From NCBI RefSeq assembly GCF_902635505.1, contig NC_045430.1, positions 116,125,425 to 116,189,424 of the forward strand: 64,000 bases of DNA, in the 5' to 3' direction. The notes beneath the pieces were generated by a model. That model saw only the letters and a program-made list of their open reading frames with translations, had not been told where the DNA came from and searched no databases. Positions 23,546 through 33,800 of this stretch are shown in pieces. Origin of the DNA: Sarcophilus harrisii. Taxonomy: Eukaryota; Chordata; Mammalia; Dasyuromorphia; Dasyuridae. Position numbers and translations under genes: made by a program. Every line of letters starts with the position of its first letter. Position 1 is the stretch's first letter.

Positions 23546-26500
23546 GACTTCCTGGGATGAAGCCAAGATGGCAGAGTAAGGGCAGGAATCTGCTCAAGTT
23601 CTCCTAGTTTCCCTCAAAAACCACATGAAACCAAATCTCTAAACAGAGTTTGACAAAATGAAACCACTCTCCAGATCAAGACAGATTTAAGATCAATTGA
23701 TCAAGAAAAATCAATCTCACTGGAGTGAAAGGGATTAAACAGAATCTGGGAAAGCCAATAAGAGGCTCTTAATCATAACAAATTGTCAGCTAAGGCCCTC
23801 AGTCCTGGTAGACCAGTAGAACAGTCCCCAGAACCATCTCAGAAGGCAAATTTTGGAAAACCAGGCTGTTTCCTGGAAAGAGCAGGTAAAACTGCAAACA
23901 AAACACAAAACACAAGGGACCCCTGTACTCAAAGACATGGCTCAGAGTTGAACAGGAAGCCTGGTACAGCTCCCCCTTGCCTCAGGAATAGACTTGACCT
24001 TAAAAGGTTTTTTTTTTTGTTTTTTTTGTTTGTTTGTTTGTTTTTAAAGAAGAAATACAAAAAGAAAAAGGAAAAAAAATAAGCAAGAAAGAGAAAAGAA
24101 CTTTGACTATAGAAAGCTGTAATGGTGACAGGGAAAATCAAAACACCAACTTAGATGAGGACAAAATGTCCACAGAGGAAATTTCAAAGAGTGATATGAA
24201 TTGGTCTCAAGGGCAAAGAGGTTTTTGGAAGTGCTCATAAAAGACTTTAAAAAGAAAATAAGATAGGCATAAGAAAAAATGAGAAAAGAAATGTATGAGA
24301 GAGTCAACAGCTTGGAAAAGGAAAGCAATTCCTTAAAAAATACAATTGGCTAAAGGCAAAAAAATCCATCGAAGAAAACAATACCTTCAAAAGTAGAATA
24401 AACCAAATGGAAAAAGAGGCACAAAAGCTATCTGAAGAAAATCACATATTAAAAACTAGAATAGGGCAAATGGATGCTAATGACCCTATGAGACATCAAG
24501 AATCAATCAAACTAAAAACAATGAAAAAAGGGAAGAAAATGTAAAATACCTCATACAAACAGGTGACCTGCAAAATAGATCCAGGAGGGACAATTTAAAA
24601 ATTACTGGTCTACCTGATGGCCATAATCAACAAAGGGGTCAAAGAATATGATCAGACATTTTTCAGATGATGAAGTTAAAGTCATTTATAGTTATATGAA
24701 AAAATATTCCAAATCACTATTGATTAGTGAAGTTCAAATTAAAATAACTCTGAGGTACCACCTCACATTTCTCAGATTGGTTAAGATGACAGGAAAAGAT
24801 AATGAAAAATGTTGGAGAGTATGTGGGAAAACTTCATTGTTGGCAGAGTTGTAAAACAATCTAACCATTCTGGAGATCAGTCTGGAACTATGTTCAAAGG
24901 GCCATAAAACTTTGCAAACCCTTTGACTCAGAAGTGGCATTACAAGGTCTATATCCCAAGTAAATCACACAACTATGTGTACAAAAATGTTTGTAGCAGC
25001 TCTTTTTGTTGTAGCAACAGATTGGAAAAGAAGTAGATGCCTGTCAGTTGGGAAATGGCTGAACAAGTTGGGGTATATCAAAGTAATGGAATATTATTGT
25101 TCTATAAAAATGGTGAACAAGCTGATTTTAGAAAGACCTGGAAAGGTTTACATGAACTGATGCTGAGCAAAACAAACAAAACCGGGAATACATTGTATAC
25201 AAGAACAGTAAGAATGTGCTATGATGTACAATGAAAGGCGTGGTTCTTCTCAGTGATTCAGTGATCCGAAGCAATCCCAATAGACTTTGGACAGAAAATG
25301 CATCTGCATCCAAAAAAAGATCCTTAGATCTTTCCTTAGAAACTGAATGTAAATCAAAACATTCTATGTCCACTGCTTTTTCTGTTTTTTTATCTGTCTC
25401 ATAGTTTTTCTCTTTTATTATGATTTTTCTCTCCTAACATGATTCATAAAGCAATGTATATTAAAAAAAAATAATCAATGAACTTATTACAGCACACACA
25501 CACAAAAAGAGCCTGGATAGCATTCTTCAAGAAATCATCAAGGAAAACTGCTCTGATATTTTTAAAACAGAGGATAGAAATAGTCATTTTGAGAATCCAC
25601 CTATCTTCTCCAGAAAATGATCCCCCAAGGATAACTCAAAGAGCATTGTTGCAAAACTTCAGAACTATAATCTCAAGGAAAAAAAATACTACAAGCTGTC
25701 AGACAAAAGAAATTTAAGTATCAAAGAGTAACAGTCAGGATTACCCAGGATCTGGCAGCATCTGCAATATAGGATTGGAAGGCCTGGAATACAATATTCT
25801 AGAAGGCAAAGGACCTGGGTTTACAATCAAGAATTAACTATCCAGTTAGAATGAGCAACATCTTTCAGGGGAAGCAATGGATCTTCAATGAAGTAAGAGA
25901 CTTTCAATCATTTCTATTGAAAAAAACAAAACTAAATAGAAAATCTGATCTTCAAACACAGAACTCAAGAGAAATATAGAAACAGTAAACAGGGGGAAAA
26001 TATATATTACTTTACATCCCTAGATGGGAAAATGATATCTGTAACTCTTTAGTATCTGTTATTGAGGTAGGGGGCATTACAGAAGGTATAGTTGTGAATG
26101 GACTATCATGTAATGGTATCAAAGGAACAAAAACATTAAGGGATGGGAAAACGACTCTGCTGGAAGAAGAGGAAAGGGAAGGTGTTATGGGTCAAATTAG
26201 ATCACATGAAGAAGCACAAAAGATCTATTACAATAGAGAGAAAGAAGGGAGGAAGATGAGCATTGTCTGAAGCTTAATCTCATCAGTTTTGGCTCAGAGA
26301 GAGAATAACTTAACCATTCAGTTGGGTGTAGAAATTTATCTTACACTTAAAAATGTAGGATGAAAAAGACAGAGGAGCTGGGATAGAAGGTAGGGCAGAA
26401 ACACTAGGAGAAAGGTGTAAGGGAATGGGGAGTGCAATAGAAGGTAGGGCAGGTAGAGAATGAGGTGGGTTAAAAACAAAACACTAAAGGGGACAGAGTG

Positions 26501-26755
26501 AAAAGAGAATACAAATGTAGATACAGGAGAGAAAATAGGATAAAGGGAATTTAGAGAGAATTTAGAGAGGGAAAAAGAGTTAGTAATCATAACTATGAAT
26601 GTGAATGGAATGAACTCTCCCATAAAATGGAAGCAAACAGCAGAGTGGATTAAAAAACAATTCTACAATATGTTGTTTACAAGAAACACATTTGAAAAAG
26701 AAAGATACATACAGAGTAAAGGTAAAATGCTCGAGCAGAATTTACTACACTTGAT

Positions 26756-26794
<39 letters not shown>

Positions 26795-28930
26795 ACAATT
26801 CTGATCTCGGATAAAGCAAAAGTAAAACTAGATCTAATTAAAAGAGATAAGGAAGAAAAGTAAATCTTGTTAAAGGGTACCATAAATAATGAAGTGGTAA
26901 ATATACTAAATGTATATGCATCAAGTGGTAGAGCATGAAAATTCCTAGAGAAGATATTAAGCCAGTTATAGGAAGAAATAGACAGCAAAACTATTAGTAG
27001 GAGATATCAACCTTCCCCTCTAAGAAGCAGACAAATCTAATCACAAAATAAACAAGAAAGAAACGAGGGAGGCTAATTGAATCCTAAAAAACTTAGATAT
27101 GATAGATCTCTGGAAAAAAAAGTGAATAAGAACAGAAGGAATATGCCTTTTTCTCAGAAGTACATGACACCAACACAAAAATTGACCATGTATTAGGGCA
27201 TAAAAACCTCATGATCAAAAGCAAAAAGGCAGAAATTGTAAATGCTTCCTTTTCAGGCCACAATGCAATAAAAATTATATTCAATAAAGGGACAGGGAAA
27301 GATAGACTAAAAACCAATTGGAAATTAAATATTTCTAAAAAATGAGTGGGTCAAAAAACAAATCACAGAAACAATCCATAATTCCATCCAAGAGAATATC
27401 AATAATGAGACAACATACCAAAACCTATGAGATGTAGTCAAAGCAGTTCTTAGGGGAAATTTTATATCTCTAAATTGTTACATGAATAAAATAGAAAAAA
27501 AAAAATAAAAAGGAGATCAATGAATTTGGCATGCAACTAAAAAAGCTGGAAAAAAGAACAAATTAAAAACCTCCAATTAAATTCCAAATTAGAAATTCTG
27601 AAACTCAAAACAGAAATTAATAAAATGGAAACTATGAAAACTATTGAATTAATAAAACTAAGAGTTGGTTTTATGAAAAAATCAACAAAATAGATAAACA
27701 TTTGGTTAATTTGATTAGAAAAAGGAGAGGAAAAAAAATTACCAGCATCAAAAATGAAAAGGATGAACTTACTATCAATGAAAAAAGAAATTAAAGCAAT
27801 AATTATGAGCTATTTTGTCCAACTGTACAGCAGCAAATCTAACAATCTAACTGAAATGGATGAATATTTACAAAAATATAAATTATCCAGATTACCAGAA
27901 GAAGAAATAAATTACTTAAGTGGTGCCCTTTTAGAAACAGAAATTGAACAAGCCATCAATTAACACCCTAAGAAAAACTCTCTAGAGCCAGATGGATTTA
28001 TAAGTGAATTCTACCAAACACTGAAAGAACGATTAATTCCAATACTATGTAAATTATGGAAAAATAGGTAAAGAAGGAGTCCTGCCAAATTCTTTCTATG
28101 ACACAAATATGGTACTGATACCTAAACCAGGAAGAGCCAAAACAGAGAAAGAAAATTACAGACCAATCTCCCTAATGAATAGAGATTGCTGCAAAAATTT
28201 AAATAAAATATTAGCAAAGAGATTATAGCAATTTATCAACAGGATAATACACCAAATGGCATTTACACTATGAATTCAGATCTGATGCAATATCAACAAA
28301 ACTATTACCATAATTGATCATACCAAAAATAAAATAGAAATCATCTGATAATCTCAATAGATACAGAAAAATATTTTGACAAAATATATTACCCATTCCT
28401 ATTAAAAACACTAGCAAGCATAGGGATAAAAGCAATTTTCCTTAAAATAATAAGCAGTATCTATCTAAAACCAAAAGCAAACATTACTGGCAATGGAGGG
28501 AAGCTGGATACATTCCCGGTAAGATCAGAGATAAAGCAAGGACACCCATTATCACTATTATCATTCAATATTATACTAGAAATGTTGGCTTTAGCAATAA
28601 GAAAAGAAAAAGAAAGTAAAGTAATTGGAGTAGACAATGAAGAGATAAATCTATCGCTCTTTGTACATGAAATGATGATATACTTAGATAATACTAGAAA
28701 ATCATCCAAAACCTACTTGAAACAGTAGACAAAATAAAATATTTGAATGTCTACCTATCAAGACAAACCCAGGAACTATATGAACATAATTACAAAGCAC
28801 TTCTCACACAAAGTCAGATCTAAATAACTAGAAAGATATCAATTGCTCATGGGTAGGCCGAGTTAATATAATATAAATGACAATTCTACCTAAATATGGT
28901 CTACTTGTTTAGTGCCATACCTATCAAACT
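23546..28930 (+). mobile_element. Degraded L1 retaining its 5' end; ORF1 and most of ORF2, 3' end missing
   Basis: Starts with an L1-type 5'UTR (GACTTCCTGGGATGAAGCCAAGATGGCAGAG region). An ORF1 relic follows (coiled-coil part at 24.1-24.6 kb, later part at 25.5-26.0 kb), then ORF2: NVNGMNSPIKWKQTAEWIKK near 26.6 kb and RT blocks such as [11 protein letters not shown] near 28.15 kb. The catalytic FADD equivalent is degraded (SLFVHEMM near 28.66 kb). Many frames are broken. A 35-base A-run at 26,758-26,790 expands a coding A-stretch. Similarity stops near 28,930, where a minus-strand L1 piece begins. A younger L1 3' end interrupts ORF1. Confidence 0.85.
24631..25480 (+). mobile_element. L1 3' end (type C tail) inserted in the ORF1 part of an older L1
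   Basis: Encodes a degenerate ORF2 C-terminus (MIRHFSDDEVKVIYSYMKKY, MTGKDNEKCWRVCGK) and a 3'UTR ending 'gattcataaagcaatgtata' plus an A-run. ATAATCAA at 24623-24630 and 25471-25478 may be remnants of the target duplication, but the junctions are not clean. Confidence 0.75.
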
Positions 28931-29200
28931 GCCAAAAAATGAAGCCTTTATCAGAAATACTAGCTGTAAAAGCATTTTTCCTATTTTTCGGATTCTCTTC
29001 TAATCTTGGCATTGATCTTGTGCAAAAGCTTTTAAATGTAATCAAAATTATCAATTTTGCATTTTATAATGTTTTCTCTCTCCTCTTTGGTCATACATTC
29101 TTTCCTATTCTATATATCTAACAGGTAAACTATACCTTGCTCTCCTAATTTGCTTATGTCTGTCACTCTTTAATGTCTAAATCATATGAGATATATATGT
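28931..29200 (-). repeat. Inverted L1 ORF2 segment abutting the plus-strand L1
   Basis: In reverse complement this matches the ORF2 segment also found at about 15,870-16,120 ('taaggcctttatcag', 'cttttgcacaagatcaa', 'ggtaaactata'). It joins the plus-strand L1 head to tail with opposite polarity, suggesting a rearrangement. It may come from the same element or a separate insertion. Confidence 0.6.
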
Positions 29201-29819
29201 TTTTGAAGTGGCCACTGTGTGGATTTGTTTTGCTTCACTATGCTTATTTAAAATAAGGCCTTCTCCTTTTTTCCATTTAATTAGGGGTAGGGGAGGGGTA
29301 GCTATACTGATCCCACCAAAAATGACCATTTAAACTTTTTTTTAAGTCATAGAATAGAAGAGAATTACGGAGGAGGCAAAGATAAAAATTGAGGTTTTAA
29401 GAGTATCATGTAAGATTTGCTATATACTTTAACAAAAAAAAAAAAAAAAATTTTTTTCCCCCCATATAATCCTTTTTTTTAATGTTCTGCTATGATTGTA
29501 AAAATTAGGGGGGGGGGGGGTATTTGTTTGTTTTTTGGTGTTTAAATTCATAATAATTTTTTTTTTATAAAAAAGCACCTCATAATAAAAATAAAAGCAC
29601 AAAAATAATAATAACAAGATAATAATAATATCTTATTCTGGGAGGAAATAATAGAATAAAAATACTTCTTCAAGAATTCCTGAGGAAATACTAGACTTTA
29701 GTAGAAACTCTGAAACGCAAACACAGGGATCAAGAAAACAAAAACAAAAATAAAAGCCTTTGAAAACTCTATTTAAGGAGCCACAACAGACCACTCCCTG
29801 AGGTCAAAGGCCAAACCAC
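29201..29819. other. Unassigned sequence upstream of PYROXD1 with homopolymer runs
   Basis: Contains A17, T-runs and a G11 run at about 29,509-29,519, and possibly an L1 3' remnant near 29,200-29,330. No exon is recognised. Confidence 0.45.
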
Positions 29820-29837
29820 CAGCCTCGCAGAAAGCGA

Positions 29838-29876
29838 ATGGAAACGAGGAGGTTTGAGCACTCTAGGGCTCCGTAG
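29838..29876 (+). promoter_or_regulatory. Upstream ORF 1 in the PYROXD1 leader (12 codons)
   Basis: An ATG at 29838 opens a 12-codon reading frame (METRRFEHSRAP, then TAG) out of frame with PYROXD1. It matters only if transcription starts upstream of 29838, which is not shown. Confidence 0.35.
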
Positions 29877-29905
29877 GAAGGATTACTTCCGTCTCGGCGC
29901 CGGAA

Positions 29906-29935
29906 ATGCTCCCGGTGCCGGAAGGCTTCCACTAG
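29906..29935 (+). promoter_or_regulatory. Upstream ORF 2 in the PYROXD1 leader (9 codons)
   Basis: An ATG at 29906 inside an ETS-like site opens MLPVPEGFH followed by TAG, ending 59 bases before the main ATG. It could dampen main-frame initiation if it lies downstream of the cap site. Confidence 0.35.
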
Positions 29936-29994
29936 AGTGGCAACTATCCACAAGTTCTCTCAGAAACACCGAAGCAAGCCTGGGAAGAGTGGGA

Positions 29995-30075
29995 ATGGCA
30001 GCCGCTCGCCGTTCTCTGGCGGCGAAGTTCGTCGTGGTCGGCGGGGGCATTGCCGGCGTCACCTGTGCCGAGCAG
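29995..30075 (+). CDS. PYROXD1: PYROXD1 coding exon 1 (residues 1-27)
   Basis: This is the first ATG in the reading frame, after a GC-rich leader. It encodes [20 protein letters not shown] and the rest of the FAD-binding P-loop, ending at CAG followed by donor GTGAGT (phase 0). The three glycines of GxGxxG are residues 16, 18 and 21. The same frame stays open upstream but has no ATG, so this start is the best choice; it also matches the human N terminus in position. Confidence 0.95.
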
Positions 30076-30786
30076 GTGAGTGGGCGGGGGAGGGGCACAT
30101 CCGGGAGGCCCGCCTCTACGAGCCCCTTATAACCCTTCCCTCCTTCGAGCGTTGCTCCCTCCTCTCGGCTCTTACTTGCTCCGAAGCCCCGTCCCTATGC
30201 GAAGGCCGGTCATGTTTGCGTCTTTTAGTGACTGGACTAGACAGGAAAGCCAAGTGTCTCGTTGTTGGAAGTTGTCTAGTTGCTAGTAATTTCCTGCCGC
30301 GGAGCTCGTATAGAGGGAGTAGAGAGAAGGGCCGGCTTTTCTTCTGCCTCCAGCCGGGTTTCGACTCCCGAGTTCTGTGGAAAACTTTCCAGGAACAGAA
30401 AAGTGGGGAAAGGCGACTTGTGGTTCTTCCCATTAGGGAGGAGCCTGAGGTCTTCAGGGAAGAAAATACTCTTGTAATCCCTTGGATAAATTTAACAGTC
30501 TCCCCAGAGTTGCTTTGACTTGATTTAATTAAATGAATTTTAGGTGTGCATAAGTGCTAAATCTTTTTAATCTTAGGTTTATCCTATTGGCCGAATTATA
30601 AATATCGTCAAAAAATATTTCTCCCTTAGGACTAAGTCACGTCACTTGTTAAGCATTGTTTCCGCATGTGTGAAATGGGATAGTTCAACTTTACAGTACT
30701 TAACCTGTAATGTAAGCACAAATTTAATGGAAGATTGAAGATAATCAGATAAACTGAGAGAAGAAAGTTTGTGCATATATAAAATA

Positions 30787-30839
<53 letters not shown>

Positions 30840-33800
30840 GCTGGAGTTTGGCTTGCATTTGGTTATACTTCGATGATGATGTTGAAGATAATGGCTAGGA
30901 TCCCGTTTTGTTTTTATAAATAGCCAGCTCTTAAATCATCTGAGCCACTAGATGTGACATAGATCAATACTTGATATTTCTGTAGGGCTTTAAGTTTGGT
31001 TAAGTGTTTTATTTGATCCTCAGGTCAACCCAATGAGAGAGATAATTACAGGCAGTTTTACTATTATTTTACTGATCAGTAAATGGCTCGCCCAGGGTCA
31101 CACAGCTAGTAGTTTTACTCTTATTTTACTGATCAGTAAATGGCTCGCCCAGGGTCACACAGCTAGTAGTTTTACTCTTATTTTACTGATCAGTAAATGA
31201 CTCGCCCAGGGTCACACAGCTAGTAAGCATCAGAAGTGGGATTTAAACTGAGGCCTTCTATGATTCCAAATCCAATGCTTTGTCATTTGGATGTATTTTA
31301 TATATTGTGTCAACAGCAAGATTTATTAAACTAATCATTTGTATTTCCAGAGAATACTGTGGGTACATTGTATCTAGGATATACTATGACATATTCAACA
31401 TATATAGGACTGCTTGCCATCTAGGGGAGGGGGTGGAGGGAGAGAGGGGAAAAATCGCAACAGAAGTGAGTGCAAGGGATAATGTTGTAAAAAATTATCC
31501 TGGCATGGGTTCTGTCAATAAAAAGTTACTATATTTAAAAAAAAAAGAGAGAGAATACTGTGGGAATATTGTCAGTTTTTCAGGGCTCTTTCATTTTTTT
31601 CTACACTTCAGCCAAATTTATTCCAAATTAGTTATTTTACATTGTCTGAATATGACCAAGCATTCCTGCCTCTGAGCCTTTTTTTTCTTATGTTACATCT
31701 TGCTCTTGGAATGGCTATACCACTATCTCTACTTGTTGAAATTGAACTTATTCTTTGAGATTTAACTCCTCTAATCACCTCAAAGAGAAATGATTTCTTC
31801 CTTCTCACAATTCATGTATTTCTTTGTATTGCACCATAGCTGCTTCTGTACTATTGACAAAAACATGTATTTAATGTCTACTGCTGTATGCATGAAAAAT
31901 GATAGTCTGCCCTAAAGTAGTTTATGATTTAGTAGTGCATAGACCATACGTACACAAATAAGTAAGGTATAATGTAGATAAAGAAAGGTAGGGTGGTCTA
32001 ATGGTTAGAGAACCAACCTCAAGGCCAGGAAGACTTCAGTTTAAAGCCCTGCCTCCAATACTTTTGGGGCATATCATTTAACGTCTTAATTGTTCTTGAC
32101 AAGTTCTTTTTGAGATTTTTAGCTGTATAAAAGCTGCCAACATTGAGAGGAATTTTCTCACTCAGGAGTTCTGTGTACCAAAGAAACCATATATCAGCTC
32201 ATCATCCTTGTAATACAGATCCAGACTATATGCCCTAAGAAAATGTGAAAAGGCAGAAATCTGTTTTAGCTGAGGTGCCCCAGGTAGGCTTCATGGTGAT
32301 TGTTCAGTTGTTTTAATTGTGTCCAGCTCTCCATGTCTCCTTTGAGAGTTTTCCTTGGCAGAAATAGTGGAGGGTTTATCATTTCCTTCTCCAGTGGATT
32401 AAGGTAAAAAGGGCCTTTGCCTTACTCAGGGCTACACAGTTAGTAAGCACCTGAGGCCAGAACTCAAGAAAGAGTCTTCCTGATTCCAGGCATGGGGTTC
32501 TGTAATTCATAGAGCATATGCACTTTCTTTTCCTTTCAGTGATGGAAAGGCAATTTCCACAATTAGAGATGAACATTCCAAACATAGAGAAATGAATATA
32601 GGACAAAATCAGGGAAAAAGAAATAATTGAGTTTGGCTGTACTATGGAGTACATGAAAGGGAATAATATGAAATCAGGCTGGAAAGGTAAGTTAGAACCA
32701 GACTATTAAGGATTTTAAATGCTAGCCTAAAAAGTTTCTATTTTATGCTATAGGTAATAAGTAACTACTGAAAGTTCTGAGTAAGGACATAAAATAAACC
32801 TTTATCTTAATAATTTATTTTACCAGATGTGAGGATTCAGAGAGGGATGACTGGAGATAGTAGATCATTTAGGAAGTTGGATAAGAGTTCTGCTCAAAAA
32901 TGACTAAGACCTGAACTAGGAATGAATATAGTGTATAAGGAAGGAGTATAATTGCAAGAGATAGTGATTTATATACAAGTTTTTAATAGTTGTCCGACCT
33001 TTGATACATATAGGTTATGTGACTGTTTTATTAGCGCTTGTTATGTGCCAGGCACTTTGCTAAGTCCAAGGTATATAAAGAAAATAAAAGATAATCCCTG
33101 CTCTCAGGGAGCTCACAAATAGGAAAGAATCATTTAAACTTTCTGTTTAAATGCTCTGGGCAGCTCTCTAAGATCATGGTTATAAATTCAGTGTTAACTT
33201 GAATTGAGAGAGGGAAGTCTCCTCTTTTCGGAATTCTCTATACTACCTGAACTAGATCCTTGTCCTAACTACTGTGCTTGTTAATGTACTGCTTTATACC
33301 CATATAAAATAGACAAATTACAAACTGTCATGTGAATGATATTGCCAAGAAAAAAAAATATATATATATATATATGTAAACCAAAAACAAAATATTGGAA
33401 TATACATGCATTAGGTGATCCAGAGAGAGATTATATTCCAATGAAGGAGAAAAAAAGGGAAAAGTTAGGAGGGAAAACCAGGAAAGTGTAATGTCTTAGA
33501 AATCAGGAAAAGAAAGGAGATGGTCATCAGCATTAGATAATGCTAAAAGAGTCAAGGACTGAAAAAAAAAAAAACCAACTGGTTTTATTAAGCAATTTTT
33601 GACTATTGAACTGGCTTGATAACTTCCTCACAAACTATATTCCTTCTCCCAAATTTGCTTTTGCAGGAATGATCCCTAGGCCTTGCAATATACTTTACCT
33701 CCATCTCATAGAATCTCTTAACTGTCTTCAAAGCATAGCTCAAGTGTCACTACCTGCATGGTACTTGTTCTTATTGCCTCCCCAACTCCACCAAGGTATT

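Larger units (their letters stand above)
29820..29994 (+). promoter_or_regulatory. PYROXD1: PYROXD1 promoter / 5' leader with clustered ETS-type sites
   Basis: A CpG-rich, TATA-less stretch just upstream of the PYROXD1 ATG in otherwise AT-rich DNA. Three ETS/GABPA-like cores lie within 40 bases: ACTTCCG (29885-29891, reverse), CCGGAA (29900-29905) and CCGGAAG (29918-29924). Closely spaced ETS motifs are typical of initiation regions of housekeeping and mitochondrial-type genes. The start site itself cannot be placed from sequence alone. CpG richness continues through exon 1 to about 30,400. Confidence 0.65.

Noticed and set aside
1-29800. IAPP or SLCO exons expected upstream of PYROXD1 in human-like synteny
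   Set aside because: I looked for recognisable coding blocks and saw none; those genes, if conserved in order, probably lie left of the window.
29854-29994. In-frame extension of PYROXD1 upstream of the ATG at 29995
   Set aside because: The frame is open but starts only from TTG; there is no ATG, and the human protein starts at the equivalent of 29995.
29937-30518. Long open frame (193 codons) overlapping PYROXD1 exon 1 and intron 1
   Set aside because: GC-rich CpG-island sequence gives open frames by chance; it lies in a different frame from the exon, crosses a good splice donor and matches no known family.
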